Shown here piece by piece: positions 1 through 9,292 of a DNA stretch of 64,000 nucleotides. Each line of letters begins with the position of its first letter. Position 1 is the first letter of the stretch. The notes beneath the pieces are model-generated. The model made no database searches. It saw nothing but the letters and a program-made list of their open reading frames with translations, and was not told the DNA's origin. The stretch comes from Acidimicrobiales bacterium (lineage in GTDB: Bacteria; Actinomycetota; Acidimicrobiia; Acidimicrobiales; SZUA-35): positions 1 through 64,000 of the forward strand of contig JAHDCC010000005.1 of NCBI GenBank assembly GCA_020630065.1. The letters are read 5' to 3'. A program made the translations under genes and the position numbers.

Positions 1-267
1 ATATCCCGGGAATACCAAAGCAACGTGTGATCGGCCTAAACCTAATCGACGTCTAGGCTATGCCATCGCAAACCTTTAGGTAAATCTCAAACCAACGCCT
101 TCTGAGAGGCTCGAACCAGAGCGCTAACTCTAACCGCTGAGACTTGCAACCAGAGAGGACCCAGCGTCAGCCAGCTTGTCTAAGCGGGTCAAGTTCTACG
201 GGGTTGTGTCGAAACTGTCCTAGGACGTTACGAACGCTCAATCAATCAGACACTGGAGCTAAGAAAG

Positions 268-1251
268 ATGAAACAGACACGAACGCGACGGTCTTCCCAG
301 AAGCGACTCATGTCGGGGTTGTTCGGTTTGGTGCTGACTGCTGCAGCGTGCTCCGCAACACCGATATCACAGAAGGCTCCGACCGTTTCAACTAGTCCGC
401 AAACAGCCACGACTACCAACCCTGGCGATCTCGCATTCGGAGACGATTCGACCACAGCGGTTCCGCCCGACGAAGCCGACGCTGTTGGGTATACAGAAGA
501 GGAAGCCGTTGCGCTTTTCTCCGATGAACCATGTACCGAAGGTCTCAGAGGGCGAGAGGTGGTCGTGGAAGCGGTAGCTGACGTTACCGGTGATGGACTA
601 GATGACTTCGTCATTAGCAATTTCTGTTACGAGGGTACCAGTGTTTACTCCTCGCAGGGGGTTTTAGTGACAGGAGCTGGTGAGCAAATGGAACTTAGCT
701 ATGTCGACCCCAATGTCGTAGCCAGCCTCGGTGTAACTTTCTCAGCTGATGAGGGGGCGGTCACCGCCGAGTGGTATCGATTCGGCCCGGAAGACCCAAT
801 TTGTTGTCCTTCGATCGTTGATGTTGTTGAGTACAAAGTTGTGGGGAATAGCCTCGCTCCCTCCATCATCAGTTCTCCTACTTCAACACCAACCGCACCA
901 ACAACTGAAGCACCAACCGATATCACTGATCAAATCGTCCAGGTAACACGAGAGACAGCATTCGGCAGCGAGACATTCTCGGTATACGAGAGCACCCGCG
1001 ATCAGTACCCACCGGACGAAAGCTTCTACTGGGCGATAGGAATCACCTACTTCGTAGTTGAGGAAAGCGGCCAGCAAGTTTCTCCAGACCAAGATTGTGC
1101 TGCGCGCGAATTTCTCCGGAGCGAGGCTGGCCAGCGCCTTGTCAAGGACGACTTGGAGGGAAACAGTCAGGACTGGAACGACAGTGAGGGCTACCCGATC
1201 CAGTTGCAGTTCGAATTAGCCGATTGGCTGTCGAACCAGACCGTCTGCTGA
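268..1251 (+). CDS. Hypothetical secreted lipoprotein
   Basis: A 327-residue protein with a basic N-terminus, a hydrophobic stretch and a candidate lipidated Cys at residue 28 (context TAAAC-SA), so probably an exported lipoprotein; the -3 residue is Ala rather than Leu, which makes lipidation less certain. A Thr/Pro/Ser-rich linker lies near residues 200-215. The middle contains DVTGDGLDDF, which resembles the Ca-binding loops of FG-GAP/VCBS-type repeats, but only one copy is seen. The ATG is preceded by GGAG at 9 nt. Function not recognised. It stands alone, converging on the J-domain gene. Confidence 0.75.
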   Translation: MKQTRTRRSSQKRLMSGLFGLVLTAAACSATPISQKAPTVSTSPQTATTTNPGDLAFGDDSTTAVPPDEADAVGYTEEEAVALFSDEPCTEGLRGREVVVEAVADVTGDGLDDFVISNFCYEGTSVYSSQGVLVTGAGEQMELSYVDPNVVASLGVTFSADEGAVTAEWYRFGPEDPICCPSIVDVVEYKVVGNSLAPSIISSPTSTPTAPTTEAPTDITDQIVQVTRETAFGSETFSVYESTRDQYPPDESFYWAIGITYFVVEESGQQVSPDQDCAAREFLRSEAGQRLVKDDLEGNSQDWNDSEGYPIQLQFELADWLSNQTVC

Positions 1252-1361
1252 TACCGAGCCACGTGAGTGAGTGGGATATGACACCAAAGTTAGAATAACC
1301 TTCTCAGGCTCCCGTGTGGTTCTAAGGCCGGGGCCGCTGTCTCTAACGATCCCGTGGCCGC

Positions 1362-2051
1362 TCATCCGCCGCCGCTGATCAGCGGGCCGAGACAAGCCAC
1401 CAGTCCGTTGGCGAATACTACGGTTTCGGTTGCTTCTGCTGGACATTCACCGGTTCTAACCGTAGCTGAACCAACTACCCGGGCGTCTGCGGTTGCGGTA
1501 CAGGACCGTTCAATTAGGCCTGGGCCTGTTGTGATGTCGACACAATCCCCGACTTCGATGCCGCCCCCTAGAGGAGGTCCGGTCGATTCCGTTTCACCTG
1601 TGTTGTCGTTGCCAGCGTAAGCGCTAAGGACAAATACGAGTAGTAACGCGCCGATGATTCCGACTAACGGCACGGCCCGCAAAACTGAGGAATGATTGTT
1701 CGAAATTTCTTCTTGCTGAGCGGTTCGACGGTTGTGGAGATAATCGCGGTCAAGTAACCGGGGGTCGATTCGAGTCACGCCGTCGTCAGTGGAATACGCC
1801 TTTTGTCGAGGTGTGGCCGCACCTCGTTGTATCAGCTCCCGGTCGTACGATCTCCGTTTGGATTTGTCACCAAGAACATCCCACGCTTGGTTAACGCGAC
1901 GCATCGCCTCTTCCGCTTTCTTAGCTTGAGTGGAAGAGCTGCTGGAGTGATTGTCGGGATGCCATTTTCGGGCAGCCCGATAGTACGCCGTCTGAATCGT
2001 CTTATGATCGGCGTCATCTGCCACGCCCAGAATCTGGTAATGTGTCTTCAA
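1362..2051 (-). CDS. Membrane-anchored J-domain protein (DnaJ-like)
   Basis: 229 residues. The N-terminal ~70 residues form a J-domain, with HPD in the KWHPDN context, which in the family stimulates Hsp70 ATPase. It lacks the Gly/Phe, zinc-finger and C-terminal substrate domains of full DnaJ. A basic linker is followed by one membrane segment (about residues 128-148) and a short extracytoplasmic tail with four Cys, similar in style to actinobacterial septum-formation-type small domains. The predicted start is TTG with a GAGGAG about 10 nt upstream. Inferred role: tethering DnaK activity at the membrane; the client is unknown. Confidence 0.8.
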   Translation of the reverse strand: MKTHYQILGVADDADHKTIQTAYYRAARKWHPDNHSSSSSTQAKKAEEAMRRVNQAWDVLGDKSKRRSYDRELIQRGAATPRQKAYSTDDGVTRIDPRLLDRDYLHNRRTAQQEEISNNHSSVLRAVPLVGIIGALLLVFVLSAYAGNDNTGETESTGPPLGGGIEVGDCVDITTGPGLIERSCTATADARVVGSATVRTGECPAEATETVVFANGLVACLGPLISGGG

Positions 2052-2129
2052 AACTGGGGATCTCCTCGTCTTTAGCTAAGGGTAGAGCGGTTTGTGGGTT
2101 GTTTGGTAAAAGCTTCCATCAATCGGTTG

Positions 2130-3005
2130 TCACAGCAACAACCCGACCGATAGTGCGAACCCGACAATCAGCTGGACCCGTCCAGTAGCGACCAAAACAC
2201 CAATCAGCTGCTCTCCAACAGCACCTGAAAGCACGGTTCGACTCGGCGCAATTGCCAAACCAAGGCCGACGATGGCCAGACCAACAAATGGGTGATCAAT
2301 CGAGACAACACCAATCGTGACCGCAGACGCCAAAAACAACAAGACAAACATCAGACGAGTCGAACGATCTCCTATCCGAACCGCCAAGGTCCGCTTGCCA
2401 CTCAACCGATCAGTTGGAATGTCGCGCAGATTATTTATGACTAGTAGAGCAACCGCCAACATCCCGACTGGCACAGAAACCAAAAAAGCCAGCCACGTGA
2501 CCGTTTCGGTCTGAACGTAGGCCGACCCCACCGTGGCTACAACACCAAAAAACACAAAAACAAATACTTCACCCAACCCGTAGTATCCGTACGGGGCTGG
2601 GCCTCCCGTGTATGCCCATCCAGCCACTATCGAAACCGCACCTACCACAACAAGCTCCCACCCCACCGACAGAGCGAGCAGACCTCCGGCTAAACCAGCG
2701 ACCAAAAACGAAACCAGCGCAGCCCTTTTGACCACACCAGAGGTAACCAGACCAGAACCAACAAGACGCAGCGGGCCTACCCGATCGTCATCGGTACCAC
2801 GATCACCATCGGCATAGTCATTGACATAATTCGTCGCTACTTGAAGGGCCACCGACACGACCATCGCTGCAACCGCCCGCCACCAAATTACCGAAACAAC
2901 CGTTGAAGCTGCGGCGGTTCCAACCAATACAGGCACCACTGCCGCTGGCAGGGTTTTTGGTCGGGCCCCGATGAAGAGGTTACGAGCTAACGCGGTAGAA
3001 CTCAT
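2130..3005 (-). CDS. menA: 1,4-dihydroxy-2-naphthoate polyprenyltransferase
   Basis: 291 residues of the UbiA prenyltransferase superfamily, with about eight or nine hydrophobic segments. The Asp-rich first motif NDYADGDRGTDDD (about residues 62-74) is the Mg-diphosphate binding signature, and the opening RPKTLPAAVVPVLVGTA is typical of MenA. The enzyme attaches the polyprenyl chain to 1,4-dihydroxy-2-naphthoate in menaquinone synthesis at the membrane. No other men genes are in the window. The start ATG has a TACATT box ending 6 nt before it, consistent with a leaderless mRNA. It lies 33 nt downstream of murF on the same strand but may have its own promoter. Confidence 0.92.
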   Translation of the reverse strand: MSSTALARNLFIGARPKTLPAAVVPVLVGTAAASTVVSVIWWRAVAAMVVSVALQVATNYVNDYADGDRGTDDDRVGPLRLVGSGLVTSGVVKRAALVSFLVAGLAGGLLALSVGWELVVVGAVSIVAGWAYTGGPAPYGYYGLGEVFVFVFFGVVATVGSAYVQTETVTWLAFLVSVPVGMLAVALLVINNLRDIPTDRLSGKRTLAVRIGDRSTRLMFVLLFLASAVTIGVVSIDHPFVGLAIVGLGLAIAPSRTVLSGAVGEQLIGVLVATGRVQLIVGFALSVGLLL

Positions 3006-3011
3006 CTGGCT

Positions 3012-3017
3012 AATGTA
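3012..3017 (-). promoter_or_regulatory. -10 box of menA (leaderless)
   Basis: TACATT on the minus strand, 6 nt before the menA ATG. This geometry puts the transcription start at or next to the start codon. No convincing -35 was identified. Confidence 0.5.
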
Positions 3018-3038
3018 GTCGCAGAACGACCGGTCGGA

Positions 3039-4361
3039 TCAGTCGGAACCATCGACGTCAGCCAATAGTTTTGCTGCCAGCCGTTCCAAACCTACCGAAC
3101 GTGAACCTTTTATAAGCACTGCCGTGTCAGCCCCGGCATCACCAATCTTGGCAACCGCGTCGTCGATAGAGCCGACGTGGGTAACGTTCGAACCGTACTC
3201 ATGGGCGTTTATCGCCAAAACTTCTACCCCATTAGCTTGAGCTTCCGCCGCAATGTTGAGATGCTCGGCTGCTCCTTCGTCACCCAGTTCTCCCATGACT
3301 CCTATCGCCGCGATCTTGTTCGGCACCTCCAACCCGTAAAGCGTGTCGAGAGCGGCACGCATTGAAGTTGGGTTAGCGTTATACGAATCGTTTATCACCA
3401 ACAGGCCATGCTGGTTTGTGCCTATCTCCATACGCCATGGCGACATCTGAAGCTGCTGCAAACCCGTCACAGCAGCCTCGAGAGGAACACCGACAGATAT
3501 GGCGGTAGCGATTGCGGCACAGGCGTTAAATACCATGTGTTCACCGCTGACAGTCAATGAAACTTCGGCGTGCTGATCTGGGGTTTGGACCCTAAAACGG
3601 GGACGTCTGACCTCGTCGAAAATGACGTCTACTGGTTTGACATCACCCATCAGACCGAAGGTGAGAACCGAGGCGTCTGTCCGTGCAGCCATCGCTCGAA
3701 CTAGAGGGTCATCAGCGTTAAGGATCGCGGTGCCGTTAGCAGGCAAAGATTCAACCAACTCACCTTTAGCCTGAGCAACCGATTCGATCGTGCCAAATAA
3801 TTCTGAATGGGCAAGCGCCACCGCAGTAACTACTCCGACAGTTGGCTGAGCTATCTCACAAAGGTGGGCGATATGGCCAATTCCACGGGCCCCCATTTCG
3901 GTGACCGTTACCTCTGCATTGCTAGGGGCATTGGCCAACGTTAGAGGTAAACCTATTTCGTTATTGAACGACCCTATGTTGGCGTGGGTCGTCAAAGAAT
4001 CGGCGCACGCGCTTCGAATCATGTCCTTGACTGAAGTTTTACCAACGCTCCCGGTTACACCAACAACTTGCGACGTTAGTCTTCGTCGAGCGATCCGGCC
4101 GATCTCGGTGAGAGCCAATGACGTATCGGCCACCTGTATCGACGAACCACCCTGATTATCCCTGGAGCTTACATACCCGCCAGCCCCGCCTTTACGGGCC
4201 CCGTCGATAAAGTCATGCCCGTCTCGTTCAGCTACTAGGGGCACAAATAGCTGGCCGTCTGAAACTTTCCGACTATCGGTCGAAACGCCGGTGACGGTGA
4301 CATCCGGGCCAACGAGTCGTCCACCAAGTTGAGTTGCTAGGTCTGAGAGGAGAAACTGCAC
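3039..4361 (-). CDS. murF: UDP-MurNAc-tripeptide--D-Ala-D-Ala ligase
   Basis: 440 residues, normal for MurF. The N-terminal Mur-ligase domain is followed by the ATP loop GVTGSVGKTS (about residues 102-111), the central domain with NDSYNANPTS, and the C-terminal domain ending KGSRSVGLERL, a MurF-typical motif. It adds D-Ala-D-Ala to the UDP-MurNAc tripeptide in the cytoplasm and so uses the product of the Ddl encoded 0.8 kb away on the other strand. The predicted start is GTG with no clear ribosome-binding site. The other mur genes are not in the window, so it is separated from the usual dcw cluster. Confidence 0.95.
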   Translation of the reverse strand: MQFLLSDLATQLGGRLVGPDVTVTGVSTDSRKVSDGQLFVPLVAERDGHDFIDGARKGGAGGYVSSRDNQGGSSIQVADTSLALTEIGRIARRRLTSQVVGVTGSVGKTSVKDMIRSACADSLTTHANIGSFNNEIGLPLTLANAPSNAEVTVTEMGARGIGHIAHLCEIAQPTVGVVTAVALAHSELFGTIESVAQAKGELVESLPANGTAILNADDPLVRAMAARTDASVLTFGLMGDVKPVDVIFDEVRRPRFRVQTPDQHAEVSLTVSGEHMVFNACAAIATAISVGVPLEAAVTGLQQLQMSPWRMEIGTNQHGLLVINDSYNANPTSMRAALDTLYGLEVPNKIAAIGVMGELGDEGAAEHLNIAAEAQANGVEVLAINAHEYGSNVTHVGSIDDAVAKIGDAGADTAVLIKGSRSVGLERLAAKLLADVDGSD

Positions 4362-4446
4362 ACGCTAGGTTTACCTGGAAATCGCAGAAGTAAAACATCA
4401 TCGAACTAAAAACGCCAAAGATATTTCGCCACTAAACCACTTGTAG

Positions 4447-4872
4447 CTACATTTCAGCTGATGGAACGTCAAATCGTAGATGGGTGTAGTTGGTTCCGTT
4501 GGTGCGTTCAACATCGAAGTTCGTGGTCAGGTTTTTGATTATCATCACTCCATATCCACCTATCTGGAAGTCCTCGATCGATGGGGGCGCAACCGCCTCA
4601 GGATCGTATTCAGCTCCGGTATCGGTGAAATACAAATCCACGTACTCTGTTGTGGTCCGAACTTCTAACGCGATACGACCGCTCTCCGAGGCCTCGTATC
4701 CGTGGGTCACAATATTGACGGCTAGTTCTTGAACTGCCAGCTCTACTGACGGCATTATCAGTTTCACTTGGGTAGCCGTCAGGCGGGTTCCAATGCGGGT
4801 AGCCACCCAGGATCCAAGTTGGCGCACCTCTTCTAAGTTCGCACACACTTCAAGTTTGTGCTTCTGAGACAT
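4447..4872 (-). CDS. RsbW-type ATP-binding anti-sigma/regulatory kinase
   Basis: 141 residues forming a single GHKL ATPase domain: N-box with VQELAVNIVTHGY (about residues 47-59), G1 box DTGAEYDP and G2 box GGYGVMIIKNL. Family members are serine kinases that sequester a sigma factor or phosphorylate an anti-anti-sigma partner. No sigma factor, STAS protein or PP2C phosphatase is adjacent, so the partner is unknown. AGGAG lies 7 nt before the ATG, so this gene is leadered, unlike many neighbours. Confidence 0.85.
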   Translation of the reverse strand: MSQKHKLEVCANLEEVRQLGSWVATRIGTRLTATQVKLIMPSVELAVQELAVNIVTHGYEASESGRIALEVRTTTEYVDLYFTDTGAEYDPEAVAPPSIEDFQIGGYGVMIIKNLTTNFDVERTNGTNYTHLRFDVPSAEM

Positions 4873-5183
4873 TGAGGGGCTCCTGAGTACTAACTGGTCA
4901 GGTGTTTCGACGACGCAGGCACATCAACGGGAGGCCCCAACCACGTGCAACCCCTCAGAGCACTCGATCGTGAACCTTTTCCGATCATTTACATCGCAGG
5001 TAAAGAATAGCAACACCTGCGACTCAGCACTAACTGAACGGTACCGAAGGCGCCTGGACGCAAAACCCAAAAGGCCTAAACATCATAGTTTATGGTCTAT
5101 CTGATTAGTGGAATGCCAGCCGATACGGATCGGATTGTCGAATCTTGAGTTCTTCTTCTGCACACATCCACTAGCCTGTAGGG
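4873..5183. other. Intergenic region between divergent regulator and ddl
   Basis: 311 nt without a convincing gene. It contains an inverted repeat with 8-bp arms, TCGCAGGT at 4994-5001 and ACCTGCGA at 5015-5022, around a 13-nt loop. Either a hairpin or a protein site is possible. The right end carries the ddl -10 box. Nothing else recognisable. Confidence 0.5.
5172..5177 (+). promoter_or_regulatory. -10 box of ddl (leaderless)
   Basis: TAGCCT ends 6 nt before the GTG start of ddl, and no Shine-Dalgarno sequence lies between. TTGAGT at 5145-5150 is too far (21 nt) to be an ideal -35. Confidence 0.5.
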
Positions 5184-6269
5184 GTGACAACGACCAACCC
5201 TAACGTTCGCCTCATAATCATCTTCGGCGGGCAGTCAGCCGAACGTGATGTTTCTTGCCTAACGGCGGCCCATGTTCTTCGCGCCGTCGATGCAACCCGG
5301 TACGAGATTCAAGCGATCGGTATCGACAAGTCCGGTCAGTTCGTATCGGTCGAGGTGCCCGCAATCGAAGGGCCGGACGTATCCGACGTCGAAATCGCAC
5401 CTTTGGTACCGGTCGGAAGCAATTGTGTGCTTTCGGAACTACTGAACGAACCATCCAATTGTGCTGACACCGTCGTTCTGCCGCTGCTACATGGACCGTT
5501 GGGGGAAGACGGCACCATCCAAGGTTTGTTAGAGATGGCTAATGTCGCCTATGTCGGCGCCGGTGTCCTAGGCTCGGCAGCCACTATGGATAAGGCGATG
5601 GCCAAGACCGTTCTAGACGCTCACGACATTCCACAAACAAAATGGCTCAGCTTTGTAGAACACCAAAAACCTGTTGCCACAATGGCCACAGAAGCAATCG
5701 ATGCCCTTGGATTACCCTGCTTCGTCAAGCCTGCGAACATGGGGTCGTCGATTGGGGTTTCGAAGGCCGAATCTCATGATGAGCTGATAGCCGCGTTTTC
5801 CACCGCTTTTCGATACGACGAAGTTGTGGTGGTAGAAGAAGCGGTACTAGCCCGAGAAATCGAATTCGCGGTTCTGGGTAACACCGACCCTGAAATTTCG
5901 GTACCGGGCGAGATCAAACCAGCGGCCGACTTCTACGACTACGAAGATAAGTATTTCGACGGAGCAGCCGAACTGCAGATTCCTGCTTCCTTGCCAGCTG
6001 AAACAGTCGAGCAGATGCGTTCGATCGCTCTTTCGACCTATAGAGCGCTTCGGGTTGAGGGTATGGCGCGAGCTGACTTTTTGTTCGAAGAGAACGGGCG
6101 CGGACCGCTGTTAAACGAGCTAAATACCATCCCTGGGTTCACCCCAATATCAATGTACCCCAAGCTGTGGGAAGCTTCCGGGCTGGCCTACTCGGACCTA
6201 ATCGATAAGCTGGTCGAGCTTGCATTGCAACGCCACAAACGACGGGCAACCAAGCGGGCTGCGAGCTAA
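5184..6269 (+). CDS. ddl: D-alanine--D-alanine ligase
   Basis: 361 residues, normal length. The N-terminal domain begins with the IIFGGQSAERDVS motif, followed by an ATP-grasp fold with KPANMGSSIGVSKA, the EEAVLAREIEFAVLG strand and the metal/product site NELNTIPGFTPISMYP near residues 315-330. It joins two D-Ala for peptidoglycan precursors, upstream of MurF. The GTG start is chosen because a TAGCCT -10 box ends 6 nt before it. Ends 27 nt from the convergent TPM-domain gene; no strong terminator between them. Confidence 0.95.
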   Translation: MTTTNPNVRLIIIFGGQSAERDVSCLTAAHVLRAVDATRYEIQAIGIDKSGQFVSVEVPAIEGPDVSDVEIAPLVPVGSNCVLSELLNEPSNCADTVVLPLLHGPLGEDGTIQGLLEMANVAYVGAGVLGSAATMDKAMAKTVLDAHDIPQTKWLSFVEHQKPVATMATEAIDALGLPCFVKPANMGSSIGVSKAESHDELIAAFSTAFRYDEVVVVEEAVLAREIEFAVLGNTDPEISVPGEIKPAADFYDYEDKYFDGAAELQIPASLPAETVEQMRSIALSTYRALRVEGMARADFLFEENGRGPLLNELNTIPGFTPISMYPKLWEASGLAYSDLIDKLVELALQRHKRRATKRAAS

Positions 6270-6296
6270 CGAACACCTTGCTACGAGCTACGGTGC

Positions 6297-8579
6297 CTAC
6301 CAGCTTTGACTGCTGTGCCCACCGCCGAAAGAACCTCCGCCGATAGAACCCCCGAAGGATCCGCCACCGACTCCCCCGCCCGTAGAGCCGCCAGACCAGC
6401 CTGATCCGTTCGACCAACCTCCGCCCGACCAGCTTGAACCGCCACCGATGACTACCCAATCGGCGTTGCGGCGTCGTCTAGCAATGATCCGTTCTTGAAT
6501 AGCGACTGCGGCGTCAGCGATTCTCGACGCTGCCGCTAGACCTGCGGCTGGATCAGATGGAATGTTAAGTAGCCGTTGTGCAAGCTGGTCGAGGGCTTCG
6601 GAATCTGGCGAGTCGAACAGCTGCCACCCCATCGACGCTCGGGCCCGTTGCAGGGAACGCTGCGCCCGTGCTACTTCTCGACTTGTTTCGCGGCGTAATG
6701 CTTCGTTTTTTTGTTGTACGTCCTGTGCTTCGATCATCAGGCCGTCGATCTCGCGGTTCAGACGATCTCCGGTTTGTGCAACACGTAAGTAGTTCGGACG
6801 TGCCAGCCCCAGTTCGTGCTCTAATTCTGCGATCGTCGCCTGGAGTTGAGGTGGCGACTGGATGAGTTCTGGAGTCAAATTATTCGCATGATCGGCGACA
6901 AATTGACTGAATGCACCGAGGACGTTTTTCGACTGTTCGATGATGCCTGGCGATTCGATACGGGCACGGTCGAGGTCGACTAGCAGGTCATCGATCTGGT
7001 CTAGTAGATCGTCGGCGGCTAGCAGTTCTAAACCCGCCGCTTCCAGGGTGCGCCCCACTTCGTCAAATTCTGAAGACGATGAGTTGTCAACATTTACGAC
7101 TCGTAGAAGGGTCACTGCGGACTCTAAGTGGCCAAGCGCTTTAGCCGGGTGCTCCAACGCCCATCTCCAAGAATCTTCGCTGTGTACATTGGCCAGTTCC
7201 GCTAGCCGTTGACGAGAGTGATCGATGCGACGAAGCTCAAGATCGTGGGATGCGTCGAGTTGATCGCGCCATTTCCGCAGCGACTCGGCCCTGTCAGGCA
7301 GGCTTTGCAACCGGTGTGCCATCGCGAACAAAGAGGCTTCTCGCTCTTCTTGTTTGATATGTAAATCGAAGACGTCGGTGATAAGTTCGTCGGACTCGGT
7401 CTCGTTGAGGTCGGACGACAACTTTTGAAGTTCGTTTCGCTCGTCGGTGACATCCCATTCCCCGGCCGTCAATGTATCTGTGAGTTGGATCGCAGCTTCA
7501 ACTTCATCGAGCAACAGCTCTCGTTTAGCCGGAATCGCCACCCGTAGATGGTCGATTTTCGCACCCACGCTTAGCAGACTGTCAAGCGCTATGTTCTGCA
7601 CGTTGAGTGATTCTTCAAGGTTGGTCAGGTACCCGGATGCCCGATCGAGTTCGTCAGACGATGCCTTGTCGACACCATTGGGAGTCGACTTCGTGACCAG
7701 GGTTAGATCCTGTCTGACTCCTTGATGAGCTTTATCTGCCTTTTGGTGCCCCAACTCAAGCTCTCGAAGAGTCGTGCCTTTGCTGAGCCGCTTCCAAACG
7801 TCGACTTGTTTCAAGAGCTGGTCGTATCGTCGCTCAGCCGTTCCAGCCCGTGTTTGTGGGTCAGCCAATCTCGACCCGAAATCGTTACGCCTCTGATCAA
7901 GCTCTCGACGTCGTTTAACTAAAAGAACAGCGCCCGCTCCGCCGGCTGTGACCGCTGCCGTTCCCCCTAACGCCGCCAAGCCAATCCCGCCGCCTCCTTG
8001 ATCAGGTGAGGTTTCGACTACGGGGGTGGATGTTTCGTTAGAATCCTGTGTTTCGTCAGCTTCTTCTAGAACTCGTCGTTGTTCGTCAGCGAGGGCTTGT
8101 ATTCCGTCGACGATGCCGCCAGTAAAATCACCTTCAGCAAAACTCGGCGACATCACTGTTCTGCTGATGTCGTCAACTACCTGGGATGACAACAACGCGG
8201 CGTCAATCTCGGTTTCTCGCCCATCCACCGACACCAAAATCGAAATCCAATTCCGATCCTGACAGGCGTCGACGAAATCGGTCCGTTCATCAGCCAGCTC
8301 CCCCGGTTCGAGATCGCCAAACACTCGAACATAGAAAAGAGTCGTATCTAAGTCGACCCGTTCGCTATCAATCGTTTCGTCGACGACGTCGATGTCGATT
8401 GATTGACTGGAGTCAATTGTCTGGATAGAACAGTCAAGTGCGTCTTGGGCTGAGGCGACACCTTGGGTCGATAGTAGAAGTACCCCGGATCCAACTACCA
8501 CAACGGCCACAGTGCGCCCGATTTCTGTGATGGCTTTTGAAACTCGAACCGCAACAGTAGATTTCTGAGTAACCACCAT
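6297..8579 (-). CDS. TPM-domain membrane protein with long coiled-coil region and Gly/Ser/Trp-rich tail
   Basis: 760 residues. An N-terminal signal-like segment (about 20-45, ending VASAQ-DA) precedes a TPM-type extracytoplasmic domain (about 50-180) like that of YgcG/Psb32 proteins. A short acidic linker and a glycine-rich membrane helix (about 200-222) follow, ending KRRRELDQRR. The remaining ~450 cytoplasmic residues are charged and helical, with heptad-like Leu spacing, and the C-terminus is a tail of repeated GGGSFGGS/SWSGGGW-like units. In the family, Gly-rich tails follow the TPM domain directly; the long inserted helical region is unusual. Function unknown; TPM proteins are linked to photosystem or membrane maintenance in other groups. 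Confidence 0.8.
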   Translation of the reverse strand: MVVTQKSTVAVRVSKAITEIGRTVAVVVVGSGVLLLSTQGVASAQDALDCSIQTIDSSQSIDIDVVDETIDSERVDLDTTLFYVRVFGDLEPGELADERTDFVDACQDRNWISILVSVDGRETEIDAALLSSQVVDDISRTVMSPSFAEGDFTGGIVDGIQALADEQRRVLEEADETQDSNETSTPVVETSPDQGGGGIGLAALGGTAAVTAGGAGAVLLVKRRRELDQRRNDFGSRLADPQTRAGTAERRYDQLLKQVDVWKRLSKGTTLRELELGHQKADKAHQGVRQDLTLVTKSTPNGVDKASSDELDRASGYLTNLEESLNVQNIALDSLLSVGAKIDHLRVAIPAKRELLLDEVEAAIQLTDTLTAGEWDVTDERNELQKLSSDLNETESDELITDVFDLHIKQEEREASLFAMAHRLQSLPDRAESLRKWRDQLDASHDLELRRIDHSRQRLAELANVHSEDSWRWALEHPAKALGHLESAVTLLRVVNVDNSSSSEFDEVGRTLEAAGLELLAADDLLDQIDDLLVDLDRARIESPGIIEQSKNVLGAFSQFVADHANNLTPELIQSPPQLQATIAELEHELGLARPNYLRVAQTGDRLNREIDGLMIEAQDVQQKNEALRRETSREVARAQRSLQRARASMGWQLFDSPDSEALDQLAQRLLNIPSDPAAGLAAASRIADAAVAIQERIIARRRRNADWVVIGGGSSWSGGGWSNGSGWSGGSTGGGVGGGSFGGSIGGGSFGGGHSSQSW

Positions 8580-8664
8580 CTAACCGTAGCAATTCAATGG
8601 GTTGGTCGGACCGTGTAACAACGTTCAATACCTACTGAACGTAATTTTTTTTGGGATGAGTGAC

Positions 8665-9258
8665 CTATTCAGGCGTCTCAGGTGACAACGCCGCTTCTAA
8701 GAACGACAAGACTGTGGACCGCAGGCGGACTGCTACTCGAGTGTCGAGACCGAGCCCGAGCGCCCGTAGCGCCTCGGTGTCGGAAACAACTGCGGTGATC
8801 GCGGCGTAGGTGGTGAATAAGACAAGTTTGCTATCCGAGCGTTTAAAAACCCCGGCGTCCATTCCTTTGTCAAGATAGTTGATGGCTTCGTCTATCAATG
8901 GTTGAAATATTTCAAGAACTTCGCTTGACCATGGGCTACCCATGCGGCTGACTTCGCGCAAGAGACCCAACAATTCTGGGCGCTGCAGCGCCAAGCTAAA
9001 GGATGCTCTGACCATTGTTTGTATGCTTGGCCAGCCTGGTTCGCTCTGCCCGCTGGCCGATTGCAGCTCGGCGGTCAACGCTCGGGCAGATTCAGCAAAA
9101 ACGGCTGAAACAAGACCTTCTTTCGACCCAAAGTGGTAGAGCACCGTCTGTTTTGTTACGCCGAGTTGTCTCGCTATTTCCTCCAAGGACGTCGCCGCGA
9201 CACCCTTGTTTGCGAACCCGACGGATGCGACAGATATCGCTCTATGCTTAGTAGTCAC
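8665..9258 (-). CDS. TetR-family transcriptional regulator
   Basis: 197 residues. The N-terminal helix-turn-helix spans about residues 10-55, with SLEEIARQLGVTKQTVLYHFGSKEGL; the C-terminal ligand domain is variable. It is divergent from the acyl reductase-HAD operon starting at 9446, and a near-perfect 15-bp palindrome lies 20 nt upstream of its GTG start, so autoregulation and control of the divergent lipid operon are plausible. TACCAT ends 7 nt before the GTG, fitting a leaderless message. The ligand is unknown; TetR proteins next to acyl-CoA enzymes often sense acyl-CoAs. Confidence 0.88.
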   Translation of the reverse strand: MTTKHRAISVASVGFANKGVAATSLEEIARQLGVTKQTVLYHFGSKEGLVSAVFAESARALTAELQSASGQSEPGWPSIQTMVRASFSLALQRPELLGLLREVSRMGSPWSSEVLEIFQPLIDEAINYLDKGMDAGVFKRSDSKLVLFTTYAAITAVVSDTEALRALGLGLDTRVAVRLRSTVLSFLEAALSPETPE

Positions 9259-9265
9259 TTACCAA

Positions 9266-9271
9266 ATGGTA
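9266..9271 (-). promoter_or_regulatory. -10 box of the TetR gene
   Basis: TACCAT on the minus strand, 7 nt before the GTG start; part of an inverted repeat TACCA-aa-TGGTA (9260-9271). Confidence 0.45.
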
Positions 9272-9277
9272 GAGACC

Positions 9278-9292
9278 GTAATGCGGCATTAC
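9278..9292. promoter_or_regulatory. Candidate TetR operator palindrome
   Basis: GTAATGC and GCATTAC arms around one G: 7-bp perfect arms, 15 bp in total. It lies just upstream of the TetR -10 box, where binding would block its promoter, and in the gap shared with the divergent operon. Confidence 0.55.

Noticed and set aside
75-190. tRNA-like words on the minus strand (TTCGAGCC and a D-arm-like CTCAGCGGTTAGAGTTAG)
   Set aside because: The spacing between the T-loop-like and D-arm-like parts is ~20 nt too short for a tRNA and the stems do not pair; at best a remnant.
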